Shown: positions 15,301 to 29,699 of the stretch, piece after piece
Numbering within the stretch: the stretch's first letter is position 1
Layout of the letters: each line of letters opens with the position of its first letter
Source: Trichoplax adhaerens
Taxonomy: Eukaryota; Placozoa; Uniplacotomia; Trichoplacea; Trichoplacidae
Reading direction: 5' to 3'
Assembly (NCBI RefSeq): GCF_000150275.1
Contig: NW_002060951.1
Location: 400,021-464,020, forward strand
DNA: 64,000 bases
Notes under the pieces: model-generated
Databases searched by the model: none
Told to the model about the DNA's origin: nothing
What the model saw: the letters and a program-made list of their open reading frames with translations, nothing else
Made by a program: the position numbers and the translations under genes

Positions 15301-15514
15301 CATACCTTGCACCCACAATTGCAGCTTTCTTAGCTAAAGGCCCAACTAAAATGATCGCATGATTAGTATTGGTAGTATGAATGCTTCTAGTCGTTTTTAA
15401 TTGAAAATTTGAGGATGGTTTTGCTATCTTGTTTGCAGAGTTATAGGATAAAATGGATGTATAATTGGTTTTCCAGTTAGTCAATAAACAACGGCGTAAC
15501 ATAATAGAAGACAT
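12328..15514 (-). CDS. OMA1: Mitochondrial metalloendopeptidase OMA1 (M48 family)
   Basis: Seven exons on the minus strand: 15514-15306, 14631-14423, 13567-13374, 13158-13051, 12916-12788, 12707-12633 and 12528-12328. All have GT-AG borders and phases close exactly, giving 374 aa. The N-terminus is rich in Arg, Ser and Thr without acidic residues (MSSIMLRRCLLTNWKTN...), as for a mitochondrial presequence. A membrane segment follows (VVYIIALFGTGAGIYYIYN). The zinc motif HEMAH is at residues 230-234 within FLLGHEMAHALLSHA, and the third ligand is Glu295 in SRKLEVEAD. The C-terminal block ELEWLSTHPSHQKRAD is typical of OMA1. The family acts in the inner membrane under stress, cleaving OPA1-type dynamins and DELE1. 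The start ATG at 15514 is the only one ahead of the presequence. All expected catalytic residues are present. It is head to head with the CAAP1-like gene. Confidence 0.93.
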
Positions 15515-16987
15515 CCTTGGTTGCTACCGGTACTTTTCTTTCTCTTACATTGCACACACTAGACCAGTGGCTGTCATAGAACAACCAGATTCGACTGTAG
15601 TAACTATCAAGGCGTAAATTTGCTGCAATTCTAATTTTAATCAGTACATTTATATTAGTTATGGTTTGACGTAGGCTGAAAAAGGCGTGCCAACTAACTC
15701 GTTCTACAGCAAGTACAGGTAATTGAAAGTTGTTTGTTGATAAGTGTTTGATCGATAGTACTCTAAATCACAGTCTAAGTAGCATCTCTATCTTCACTTT
15801 ATTACAGCATAATGATGAATCGTTGGACTATTTTAATGTCCACTTACTGTATGCAGTGCGCTAGTACTGTAATGCTGTAAGTTTGACAATAATTGTATTT
15901 AGGGTTTTACTGTCTGATATACGCGAAGTATCACGGGTGGTTACTGTATTCTACTAGTTAAAATAGTAGAAGAATGATGCAGTAACAAGTTAACAAGAAA
16001 AATAATTTTTACCGTAGATGATCTATTGCGTCTTCTTATGATCAATTTACTCGTTTAACTCTACTTTTGCTTTTCCTGTGCACGAGAATGTACACTCATT
16101 GTACGGTGCAATGTACTGAATAGTACCGTATGTCATCAAGTACTGTACACTGTACAGCACTTGCATTGCTGAAGCAGTCAGCCTTCGTCAGCCTTATGAC
16201 CCATGACGAAATCTACAGTACTTTCACCTTTTGAACTGAACTGCAGGTGAAAATGTTATACTGTAGTGTACTGTACAGTACTGTATTACTCTATACAAGC
16301 ATCGCCAATGTCACTCCAAGCTCCCCTTAGTAGACTTGACTGAGCACTTGTACCATGGACAATTGAGTCATCCGTAGCCGACTCATGGTGACTACAGTAC
16401 AGTGTACAGTACAGTGTACTGTACTGTACTGTAGTCACCTTGGTTCTTTTTTTACAGGCGTACCGTACAGTACAGTATAGTACAGTATGCAGTGTACAGT
16501 ACTTTACTGTACTGTACTGTACTGTACACTGTACACTGTACAGGATGGTCAATAGTCAGTCCTTTGTCTTCAAATAGTACTAGTGCAAACTCCCGTCGCT
16601 TTGCTGACGGTTTACGATAATGTGCTCATTTAACAGATAGTACAGTATTACCATTTGATAGACCTGTCAGAGTTTACAGTACTTTACTGTACACTGTACA
16701 GTAAAGTACTGTACGCACATTACAGTATACAGTGTACTGTACTGTACACTGTACAGTACTGTACAGTACTGTATTCCGCGGAATAATTTTCCACGGGTTT
16801 CGCTAGTACAGTACAGTGTACTGTACACTACAGTACAATAACTAGAAAATGATACTGTACTCACTACTGTACTGTACTCTCACTCATGTGCACTGATACA
16901 GTACGGCACACAGTCCAGTGCAGCTAATTTATAATACTGTATTTTGTACTGTGTACTTGCATACTCTCCGATTTGGAAAATTCAAGA
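15515..16987. promoter_or_regulatory. Bidirectional 5' region of OMA1 and CAAP1-like gene, repeat-rich
   Basis: This 1.5 kb intergenic region separates the two divergent start codons and must contain both promoters. Its middle (about 16085-16965) is packed with overlapping TACTGTAC, GTACAGTAC and TACACTGTAC units. Apparent open frames here translate to Tyr-Cys-Thr-Val-Gln/Leu repeats on both strands and are by-products of the repeat. No TATA box or initiator could be fixed with confidence. Confidence 0.6.
16085..16965. repeat. TACTGTAC/GTACAGTAC palindromic repeat cluster
   Basis: Dozens of overlapping copies of a 5-bp alternating unit (TACTG/TACAG, with TACAC variants) form self-complementary runs. 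Examples are 16395-16432, 16496-16542, 16677-16705 and 16730-16772. The unit reads the same on both strands and contains no stop codon in any of the six frames. Similar clusters lie at 24648-24832, 28935-29010, 38690-39100, 39790-40080 and 45706-45845. Confidence 0.85.
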
Positions 16988-18907
16988 ATGAGTGAACATG
17001 AATCATACGGGGAGAATCGATCTTCAAAAAGGCGAAAAAGGAAAGAAAAGAAAAAGTTAGAGTTAATTTAAAGTTAAACTAAGCGTCAATAGTGATATTC
17101 GTACCACTTTGCATGAGCATTTTGGGATTTCAATCACTGATAGAGAACGTACTGTACTCTACACTTATACAGTTCTGATCAACAGCTCGAGCAAACATCC
17201 CCACCGCTTCTCCTTGCTTCATTTCTAAATTTGTTTTGTCTGCAACTTTCCTTAGGATGAATATTAAAATTTTCGCATGACATGATCTGCTTGACATATC
17301 GAGATTCATAAATCGCATTTCTATATTTGTTCCATTCTGCATGCATAGCTACTGGCTATCTTATATGATTATTATTATTATTTATGAATAGAGTTTACTG
17401 CAAAGCTCTACAGTATATATATATTAATATATACTAACTAAATACAGCACAGCGAATTACGTACTGTACTGTATGTAAGCCATCGACAGTATGATTTATA
17501 TTTATTTATATATAGTACGCGTATAATCAATATACGTAATCAGCCAAAATAAATCTAGGCTATGGAAACTTGAATACACGTATGTGATATGCGATACTGC
17601 CTCTTAGTGGTCTTTCGTGATCTTGTATTCTGGAATTCAGCACTGTACCCTACAGTAGTTCTAGATCGTGACTGGTGATTAGACTTGATCTTTGTTATTC
17701 TGTAATACGTATAATGTCTTTGCAAAATTGCTGTGTGAATACTACTACTGCTAATAAAAAAAGTACAAGTTGAATAGTGTAAATCATTTTACGTTTTTGC
17801 AACTATATCATACAGTACTTTCTACTAAACTGAATATGATTTTTTTGGAAAACTTGTTCCTAGTGGATCGCTAACGATAGAAATGCTATTAATTTTATTT
17901 TATTCTAGGTCTAAACATAGAAAAGTAAAAAAGAAGAAGTATAGCGCTGAATCACGTAGTCCTTCACTATCGCTATCATCTCAATCACCGTCAATATCAG
18001 AATCTGAATTAGCAAATGATTATCATTCCAGAGTTTTACCGGTGGAGGAACAAATAAATAATTTTCGAGAGCTTAGAAGTTATTACAATGACAGGGAGCA
18101 ATTGTTAAGCCTAGCTATCGATCACTTAAATAATGAATTTGAAGATATAATACCTGAAATTTTACGGGTATGCCGTCATTTCTATATACGTATACAGTCA
18201 TAGATAGCTGTAATCAGTATATTAGACTGTTCTGAAACCCTAAAAATTGAAATTTTCTTTACTCCTTTGTGCCGCATCGAAGTAGTCATACTTCTGAAAA
18301 TGGTAGCAATTTTTAACGGTTCCTCTAGTTTACAGAATATTTTGTAATAACTATTACTAATGAAGATAATTTAATAATTTAATTTATGTAATAGTATGCT
18401 AGTCGATGTTCAGGTATCGTTTTCATCACTAAAGTACGAGTATCTTTGAATTTTTGTTATTATCAGGAAATTGGTCTGGATGAACTTAAGGCTATGTGTC
18501 TATCGGAACTATCGACATTAAAGTCTAATACTTTACGAGACATTTTGGGAATGGAAAGAGCAAGTTCCGATGACGAGGATTTACAAATGCGAGAAGAAGA
18601 ATTACAACAGTGTCAATCTAGCGACCAAGATATTAGTAGTTCTGCGAGTGTAGACAAGGAAGTCCAAATAGATGGTAACACTCTTGCTGATACTGACGCC
18701 ACTGCAGTCACTGAAGATATTCAAATAGCCGACAAAAATCCAAACTCAAGCAATCAACAGGGATCCACATCAACGGTTACCGATATACCTGATCGTACCG
18801 ATTCAACAAGTGATGACTCCGGCTCAGATAATGAGGTGTTGGAAAGAAAATTAAGAGAAAAATTATTAAGGTCTTTACTGGAAAATAAAAAAAAGCGAAA
18901 ATGCTAG
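16988..18907 (+). CDS. CAAP1: CAAP1-like (caspase activity and apoptosis inhibitor 1) protein
   Basis: Three exons: 16988-17055, 17909-18167 and 18467-18907, with phases 2 and 0 closing exactly, giving 255 aa. The N-terminus is strongly basic (SSKRRKRKEKKK and KHRKVKKKK), resembling a nuclear localisation signal, followed by a Ser-rich stretch. The family core spans about residues 70-135: NNFRELRSYYNDREQLL, then EDIIPEILREIGLDELKAMC, then LSTLKSNTLRDILGMERA. The rest is acidic and Ser-rich, and the protein ends in a short charged helix with basic tail (LRSLLENKKKRKC). In vertebrates CAAP1 (CAAP/C9orf82) is reported to restrain a caspase-10-linked apoptotic pathway. Its biochemical activity is not defined, so function here is inferred from resemblance recalled from memory. 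The exon 2/3 junction falls inside the conserved core, which supports the splicing model. Confidence 0.78.
17056..17908 (+). other. Intron 1 of the CAAP1-like gene
   Basis: This 853-bp intron runs from donor AA|GTTAGAG to acceptor TATTCTAG. Nothing coding is seen. An open frame on the minus strand (17130-17342) has no family resemblance. Confidence 0.6.
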
Positions 18908-21900
18908 TCCGGCATTTAGACTCAAATGTGGATCTAATTCAGTACTGCCTGTTGTATAGTATTTGTTACACAGTTACGCTAGTTTGTCCTATTTTTTACA
19001 CTGACTCTGATCAGTATGGCAACATGCTACACGTTTGTATCAAAAGTTTCTTTTCGTGTATTGATGTTGATGTAGTTTTTCGTGCCGACTAATTGGCATG
19101 CTTCAAAGTGTACAGCACAGGTCTGCGAAATACTTGTATGTTATTATTCGGATGTATACTGCCGAGTGTACACTTGTACAGTTAGTAATCCATATATTAT
19201 CATGTAAGTATTTTAGTCTTTTGTTAATTGTAAGTTAATGTTTTTTCAAGACAGTTGTAAATGTCTTAAGAACCTTTCATTAGGAATTTCTACCGAAACA
19301 AGAAATGATTTAATTTAATAACTTGTTCATGAAAGTAACCGCTTTATTGTTTGAAGAATTATACAATATAATAACAAATTTATCTCAATACAGATCTAAG
19401 ATAATGTGAGCGGAAGATGCATGATATACTTTCAATATAATCGCTTTTCTGTTAGTAAATCATTTTTAAATAGATACCATGAGCTGTATCATGCTTGTAT
19501 GCAGTAGGCTACCTCTTTAGGAATTACTTCGTGTTATTTAGGTTGCGAATGATAGCAATTCAATTCTTATGTCGAGAATTTATGTATTTATTGGGGGCAA
19601 AGGCAGGATGAAGTTGTTATTGCACGAGTATTTAATTACTGTAATTTCTCATTGCACGATCAAGACATCTCTGCAGCATACGCAATTTGAGTCTGCGGCT
19701 AAAGGTCGTATCAATGGAAAGTAGTCATTTGAAGAGGAGATAATTTACCTAACTTAAAAAGGTCTACATTTCTCAATTTATTTTAAACCCTGCTGTTGCC
19801 CGCTGTGATATTTACAATAGAATTTAGACTAGTAAATAAGTACGAATTAGTAAGATGTGCCTCGAGCTTTAAGGCTGTGAACTATAGTAAATCCACTATT
19901 TTTCCGCATCGAGCCTTCAGATTAATTTCTCCTTGCTTGGTTGTAACGATTCACCAATAGGTAAGGCAAATACGTGTACTGAAAACGAATTATAATTATG
20001 ATTAGACGTTGGATACAAAATCAGTTGAGAATTCAGCGGCATTTTGGAGCGGAAATTGTAAAATATTAAATCACGTTAAACAATTTATGCTTATTTCCAT
20101 GATTGAGATACAGTAAGAACTACTTGAATATCGCAATGTTTAGAAAGGTTCAAAGCAATTTCGAAAAGATGCATTAATAAGTACGTCAGATAGAAAATGC
20201 TATGTCAATAGTTATGGGAATAAAAACCAAAATTTAATTACACCTAAAGTTAAATAACGAGAAGTCGCTATGAAAGGAACGCGATCAAATGCATTAATAT
20301 TCATCGAAATGGTTATTATTAGCAAAATTCAGCTAAAAATATGTGCAACGTTTGGTCAAATGTTAGGAATAGTACAATTAATGAAATCAAAGAAATCTTT
20401 TGACACCTTTAGATTTCAATTATCCTTCTAAGCAATAAATCGCGGTAGTTTATCCGTTGTATGCAAGAAATCAAAGAGTCAACGCTGGCATTTCTCAGCA
20501 ATATATTTTGTCCATGATTCGCGATGACTACACTATTCGCACTTGCTCTTTATGTGTCGTACATACTGCTTACATTTTAAATACAGATTGTGGCTGTGTT
20601 AACCTCAACATCTCCGTAAATGAAATTACCTTATAAAGGTACGGTAATCCGTAAGGTACTGTACATCACGAAATTTTAGTGTTTAATACCGTGATGTTAA
20701 TATTTTTAACAGAACGACGTTGATAGCTATAACAGAATGCAGTAACGTAAATATTTTAGAAGGACTTCTATCGAAACTGATAAGGATGCTGCAAAATCTT
20801 AGGAACACAGTTATAACATCGCTATGGGCGTTCTTCACTGGATAACACGAGTACTGTAAGTATAGTACAGTGTACATACTGTACACTGGACGACGAACGT
20901 TGTAATGCAGAAACAGAAATCTACTGTACTTGGGCTAATTGCCATTACGTTTCTATGTACGGTCCATCGTTATATTATAATTATATATTAATTATTATTA
21001 ATGCAGTAGCATCCAAATATTAAAATAGATTCTCTAAATAAAATTATAATAATTATTAATTAATTTCCTTAATGTATCCACTTTTAATAGGTGATACATA
21101 CGTATAACTCAGGACCGCGCTGTACAAAAGTGCATGTACACTGTAAATGTACCATGGACTTCTAAAGAGAATTTTCTCTCAGAAGTCCCTAACTGTCGTG
21201 TACTGTACTTTAATTCTCTTATAAATAGACAACAACACTTTAAAGTCAATCGCACTATTTCATCTGGGGGCAAATAATAATATAGGACGTCGAAATGAAA
21301 TGAATTAAACTAATTAATTAACTTAGAGAATTTATCGATTTTATGTCTTCCTACATTTGCAAATTGCAAAACTTATAATGGAGGATAAGGCATAATGTCG
21401 TTTAGAGTAATAAGAGGTCAATAAAATATTTCGATATAGTTGAGATCGATAATTGTAAATTTAAACCAGTATTGGGTAACGAAAGGAAATGATAAGCAAG
21501 GTGCGATGGATGCGCAATTTTAGTCATTATATTGCATGCTAATCAACAATTCAGCACGGGGCTCAATCATAACAGAATAAACCAAATATTACCAAATTTA
21601 CAGAAACACATTACAATTCAAAGATTGCATAACAGATTCAAAATATTGGACAACAGAAAAGTTAAATGTATAAAGGAAAAGCACTTTCTACGCGCTAGAC
21701 AATTCCAATCACGATACAGCACTAATTATACTCCTGCTAAGGAATGCAGGAAAATTCGTAACTATCAAACGTAAGTTAAAATAACGATTAGAGATTACCG
21801 ATGTAGAACGAATAATGCCTACGATAAATTATAAATTATAGAGTATAATTAATGTCACAAATGATGAAAGATAAAAAATAAAATAAAATTAGCCTTTCGA

Positions 21901-22304
21901 TGGTCAATAATAATTAATTAATCGATGGACTGATAGTATGTTGACGTTCAACTGCAGCAGCGTCGTTGGCAGAGCTACAGTACTCGATAGCAAGTTTCGA
22001 TCAGCATCCATTAGTTTTACCAGTCATGCTAGCAAAATATATTCGCGATGGAGCATCTACTAGCTCACGTCAGCTTTATAATATATCGTGAATAGCCGGC
22101 TAGTGACTAGAGCATAGGGTACCGATATTTTTACGTAGATAATTAACATCGAATATGACACTGTCTGCAGAAATGAGGACATAAATTATATTAAGGCTGC
22201 CTAAAACTTAGTCCTGTAAAGTACTGTGTACGTGTGTAGTTCTCTGTAACTCGAATAACTTTTCTCCAGTATTAAATTATAAGGTTAATTAATAACGATT
22301 TGCA
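18908..22304. other. Convergent intergenic region (CAAP1-like and ELAV-like 3' ends)
   Basis: About 3.4 kb without a supportable gene. It should contain the 3' UTR of the CAAP1-like gene and, on the minus strand, the 3' UTR of the ELAV-like gene, which is often long in that family. TACTGTAC-type units are present but scattered (about 20655, 20862-20886, 20930, 21120-21150, 21198), not in a dense block. An 80-codon plus-strand frame at 21532 has no ATG and no family resemblance. Confidence 0.5.
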
Positions 22305-25173
<2,869 letters not shown>

Positions 25174-27848
25174 CTGGCTGTTATTGCTGGCCATCCATCT
25201 GGGTGGCTAATTAGCCATAAGAAAGCCGTTGATGATGCATTTGCGTTGCATACAGTTTTAGCGTATGATTCGCAACAAAATGTATGCACTGATATAGGCA
25301 AATATTCCTATCTGGATATTCTGTTTGATTTACGGAAACCTCGCATTCCTGCCAATAGAAACTTGGGTAGTGACCCTACAATACCAAAGGTACAGTTCTT
25401 TTTTTATGGTGTCTTGCTGAAACTGTACTGTATGATTGCTTAATAGCACTTTATGCTATTATTAATCGTAAATACTAGTAGAACTCTCGCTCGTGATACT
25501 TTACGTACTGTACTAGTACTTTTACTTTACATCATCTCGTGTGCAGTGTATGTATATAATTTTCATAAAAATATAATAAATACTGTCATTAATTACTAAT
25601 GATTACGGAATTATTGTCTTATTATTCTTTATACAAGAAAAAGAAACGTAAGAGGAAGGCACCTGTAAACATTGGAGAGCTTCAACAGCTACAGTATCAT
25701 AAGAAGGTATGAAATATGCGTTATAGAATATGGACTGTTTAGCTTAATATATGACGTAAGCCATTAATTTAATGTGAATCTGTGCTAGGCAAGTTTTGCT
25801 CTAAAATTTAAAAGTTTATTCTATTTTTTGATTACTTATTGATAAAGGCGATAATTACTCTACCAAATCGTGTAGTTAGCCGTGAATTGATTATTTCTTA
25901 GCCGCTTAACTAAATTGTGGCGTGTGCTTTCAAGAATTCAGCGACAATTATAGCATAAGTGTAAAACTTATAATTATTACTGTATTTATTTTATAGGTTA
26001 GGAATTGCATCGTTGCGAGCTATCGACAAATATTGGATTCTAGTTTAATAACCGGTTATTTTCTGGAAGGTGGAAATATGCGTAATAATACTGAATCTTT
26101 CAACTCTGAGGGGGAGTTACAACAACATACACTTTTACCATCAGGTATAACCACAATATTCGTTGCCATTTATTGCGTGTTTAGTATTCGCCTAAATCGG
26201 TTGAGATGCGCTAGACTACTCAGTTTTTTTTAATTGTTGTATATTAAAATAAGCAGATACTTTCAATATTTGTAGAGGGATCTTCATGCCTATTATCACA
26301 ATTATGCAGCTTATCGAAAATTACTACTAATGTTGACGATTGCAATCCTTTCTTAGTAACTGAGAAAAATATTTGTAAGTTTCTTAAACTGATATAAGAG
26401 ATCATATAAGGTGTAAGATTGCATGTTATTAGCTATGTTTAGCTTGATATTATTTATTTTTCTTACTATTTCTATTTTAGGCAAAATTTCAAACCCGAAT
26501 TTTTATGCGTTTAATCGGCTAATTAAGAATACTCTCCTTCAGCCGATTGCCATTGAAGTAGCCGGTGGAAAATACTTTGTACCGCCGAAAAGCAAATTTG
26601 TAATGTCAGATATTTCTTGTCTGGATGCTTTACTGAAAGGCAAGTATATGACTATAGCTACTGTATTTATCACTTGTTACTGTTACCAAGACTTTGTAAG
26701 TATAAATGTAAGTACTGCCAGTACTGCTATTGCTATATGATGTAGAAATAGCTTATGTATGTTACTTCTCAGTATAGGATTTGTTTACTTTAATCGTCAT
26801 GCTTCGTTCCTTTAGCAAAGCCTAAAGATGGTTATGACTTGATAGTAATCGATCCTCCTTGGGAAAATAAGTCAGCTAAGAGAGGCAGTCAGTATGTAGC
26901 GTGATGTGATCAAAATTACAACTTTAACTAAGTGTGATTTGAAAGCAAAGAATTGCTTGCTGTTAACTACCTTAAAATGACTATGTTTATAGATATCATT
27001 GGTTAACGACCGATCAGTTACTTCAGTTACCCATCACAGAATTACTGGCCAGACATGGACTTGTCGTGGTATGGATTACTAACAAACAGAAATTGTTAAG
27101 GGATGTCAGAGATGTATTGTTTCGAGAATGGAAATTAATTGAAATAGGAGAATGGCATTGGATTAAGGCATGAAGGATAAGAATTCTGCGCTTTAAATTA
27201 GAAAGTAAAATTATAAAAATGCTTACTTTCTTATTTTTTTCTGTTAGCTGACAACTGGCGGTGAATTTGTATATGATCTCGACTCTAGTCACAAGAAACC
27301 ATATGAAATTTTGCTGATTGGGGTGAAATCAGGGCTATCTGAAGATCTCCCAAGTGCATGTAGTTCAGAGTTACCTGAAAGTATTGCCGCTTTTCCTAAA
27401 CATAACGTTATTTGCAGTATCCCATCATTGGTTCATTCACATAAGCCTCCTCTTGATGGTAAATCGATCGGTTTAATTTATACTATTACTAGAAATTTCT
27501 AAACGAGTACAAGCTCGATTTTGGATGCCTTTCATATGATTAGTATCCATTTTAGATTTGAAAATATTTTACTGCAGGTATATTCGCTCGTTTTATCCGT
27601 GAACAACCTAACTGCTTGGAAATGTTTGCTAGGAGTTTGATTCCTCATTGGACAAGTTGGGGAAATGAGGTCTGTGATTCTAAAAAAATTTTATATTATT
27701 TAATGTGGCAAACGTTCTTGATTCGTCCTTAGAGCTAGTACCAACTTTTGTTAAGTTTTAGTTAGGCTGTATTGGTTGTAATAAAGTTTAAATTCTCTTG
27801 TAGGTCCTTAAATTGCAGAATTCAGTATACTTCAAGAAAATACTGTAG
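25174..27848 (+). CDS. METTL4: METTL4-like MT-A70 adenine methyltransferase
   Basis: Ten exons: 25174(?)-25389, 25638-25706, 25997-26144, 26276-26374, 26481-26639, 26816-26891, 26993-27167, 27248-27458, 27578-27669 and 27804-27848. From 25174 this gives 429 aa. Family blocks occur in order: GWLISH; a basic stretch KKKRKRKAP then NIGELQQLQYHKK; VPPKSKFVMSDISC; the catalytic loop DLIVIDPPWENKSAKR (DPPW about 243-246); WITNKQKLLRDV; IGEWHWIK; GGEFVYDLDSSHKKPYE; LVHSHKPPL; and PHWTSWGNEVLKL before the stop. The family methylates adenine at N6 (internal m6Am in U2 snRNA; DNA 6mA is also claimed). Two introns need GC donors. The start is unresolved: no ATG is in frame after the TAA at 25120, and CTG at 25174 aligns with the family's first residue. 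Family identity is very secure. Confidence 0.9.
26640..26815 (+). other. GC-AG intron 5 of METTL4
   Basis: Exon 5 ends CTGAAAG and the intron starts GCAAGT, the textbook strong GC donor. The acceptor is CCTTTAG. Only this junction gives the continuous product ...LLK-A-KPKDGYDLIVIDPPW. The nearby GT (GGCAA|GTATAT) gives phase 2 and runs into a stop in the next exon. Confidence 0.8.
27168..27247 (+). other. GC-AG intron 7 of METTL4
   Basis: This 80-bp intron has exon end ATTAAG, intron start GCATGA and acceptor CTGTTAG. The family joins EWHWIK directly to LTTGGEF, and no GT lies within reach of this junction. Retention of the intron adds one Ala and then a stop, removing the C-terminal quarter of the enzyme. 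Confidence 0.78.
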
Positions 27849-28726
27849 TTTTTCATTAGGAGAAGGCTGGATAGAATTATGTAACTACCAATAAGGATCC
27901 TTTCATTGAAATTGGACGAGGATTGTTTATTAATCTATATCTATCTGATCTGATACCTTACTGTAAATACTGTAGATTACTAAATTATTGATAATACCAA
28001 ATTCTGCCCTCTTTTTAGCTTTCCAAGAAAGAATGATGAGTTGTGTAAAGTTATTAACACACTTGAATTGCTTATCAAGCGTTAAGAGATTCTTATGACT
28101 GTACTGTATATTATCCTGTTCTGCGTATGAGACATCACTGTACTTTTAAATCGCTTTTCTGATACTGTCATATCGTAATTTCGGTGGTACAGTGATTTAC
28201 TACTGTAACTGTATCTTATTCTATGGCATGGGTCTACTGTATTGTGAACTTCTTGCTCTGTTGCGCTCGAGATGAAGAACAGTTAGTTTATGTACAACAT
28301 ATCTTCATTGGCTGATCGCTTCAAAAGTGATTCACGGAAGAAGATTGAAATCGATATACATTATTCAAGTGTAATAAACTGCGCAGTAATTTTCTGTGCA
28401 TTGCTCTAGAAAGCAAATCAACTCTATCTTCATAATGATTTCGAAAATTTTTTTCTCCAGCAAATGGAAATTGCCAAACTCTATCTGATGCTAGAGTATA
28501 GTCAAGGAAAATTGACTGCATATCCTTGTGAATTATGGCGCATTTATTGGTATTTGTAGTTTGTACTGTAGTGAAATATTAAAACATTGCAACTGTCAAG
28601 AATTACTAGATACTTTGCCAGTAAGGTATCTAGTCCGCTGCAGAAGTACAGTGAGGTCAAACTTTCTTTTAAATGGTGTAAATCTGACTCTTTCAAAAGG
28701 AGAGTCTGTTGCAACTTTAAATTGCT

Positions 28727-28761
28727 ATCCTAGCTCGCGCGGTTTGCTTTTGAGTTAGGAT
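28727..28761. repeat. Short inverted repeat
   Basis: ATCCTAGCTC at 28727-28736 pairs with GAGTTAGGAT at 28752-28761 (9 of 10 Watson-Crick plus one G-T pair) around a 15-base loop. It could be a cruciform or RNA hairpin. No function is evident. Confidence 0.5.
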
Positions 28762-28934
28762 AAAATAGGGAAAAGCTCTTTTACACCTTTCTCTATCCCT
28801 TTCATAATGTGTCTTTAATGCAGTTAAAATATTATATTTGCTGTTAATATTAAAAAAAATAAATACTTGGTGTTTACGTCATCGTTTGAATGCTTAAGAT
28901 TACTTAGGATTGTACACCTGTCGATTGTTTGCTT

Positions 28935-29010
28935 CAGTACTATACTGTACAGTACAGTACAGTACAGTGCTGTACTGTAGACTGTGTACTGTACACTGTA
29001 CGGATTCGCG
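28935..29010. repeat. TACTGTAC palindromic repeat cluster
   Basis: The run contains ACTGTACAGTACAGTACAGT, then TGCTGTACTGTAG and GTGTACTGTACACTGTAC. It is the cluster nearest the RANBP3 gene and is continued by scattered units inside the tandem array at 29110-29125 and 29385-29402. Confidence 0.8.
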
Positions 29011-29069
29011 CCTGGCCATAGCAATCTGACGTTGCCCGCCGTTACTGTATTCCAGTAACTCATCCAGTA

Positions 29070-29607
29070 CTACTAATGTGCTCATACATATAATATTGTA
29101 TGATACTGAACTGTACAGTACATTACATGTGAAGCTGGGGTAGTGGAGGAGTCTAAGATTGTACCGTAGTCTGTCCGGCAGTAAATAAAAGCGCGACGCG
29201 CAAGCTAACAGTAGTAGTCTTACCATTGTACAGGAAAGGCAATTCCACTACTAATGTACTCATACATATCATACTGCATGATACTGAAGTGTACATTACA
29301 TGTGAAGCTGGTATAGTGGAGGAGTCTAAGATTGTACCGTAGTCTGTCCGGCAGTAAATAAAAGCGCGACTCGCAAGCTACAGTAGTACAGTACAGTACA
29401 GGTAGTCTTACCATTGTACAGGAAAGGCAATCCCACTACTAATGTACTCATACATATCATATTGTATGATACTGAAGTGTACATTACATGTGAAGCTGGT
29501 ATAGTGGAGGAGTCTAAGATTGTACCGTAGTCTGTCCGGCAGTAAATAAAAGCGCGACTCGCAAGCTACAGCAGTTAGTCTTACCATTGTACTGGAAAGG
29601 CAATTAA
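29070..29607. repeat. Three-copy tandem array, unit about 181-186 bp
   Basis: Copies start at CTACTAATGT at about 29070, 29251 and 29437. Each carries ACATTACATGTGAAGCTGG, GTGGAGGAGTCTAAGATTGT and CCGGCAGTAAATAAAAGCGC, with only a few base differences, so the duplication looks recent. The array ends about 90 bp before the RANBP3 start codon. Confidence 0.9.
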
Positions 29608-29699
29608 GGCAATTTGCTTCTTATTCATACACAGTGTGTTTATGTCCAGGAGCTATACGACGAGGCTCGCAATTGAAAGTAAAAAATTTCCTTGATAAA

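Larger units (their letters stand above)
27849..29699. promoter_or_regulatory. Intergenic region between METTL4 3' end and RANBP3 5' end
   Basis: This 1.85-kb region has no supportable gene. The METTL4-proximal half is ordinary AT-rich DNA. The half next to RANBP3 carries a TACTGTAC cluster (about 28935-29010) and three tandem copies of a unit of about 183 bp (29070-29607). The RANBP3 promoter must lie here or within the array. Frames of 60-108 codons on both strands come from the repeats. Confidence 0.55.

Noticed and set aside
16286-16864. Two minus-strand frames of 88 and 65 codons between OMA1 and the CAAP1-like gene
   Set aside because: They are repeat-encoded (YCTVQ/YSTVL pattern) with no domain resemblance.
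21532-21774. Basic 80-codon plus-strand frame ending at a GTAAGT
   Set aside because: It has no ATG, no recognised family and lies in the probable 3' UTR of the ELAV-like gene on the other strand; the donor-like end alone is not enough.
28321-28758. Adjacent frames of 66 (minus) and 76 (plus) codons between METTL4 and RANBP3
   Set aside because: No recognised motifs; the plus-strand frame starts at GTG and spans the small inverted repeat; they are compatible with chance.
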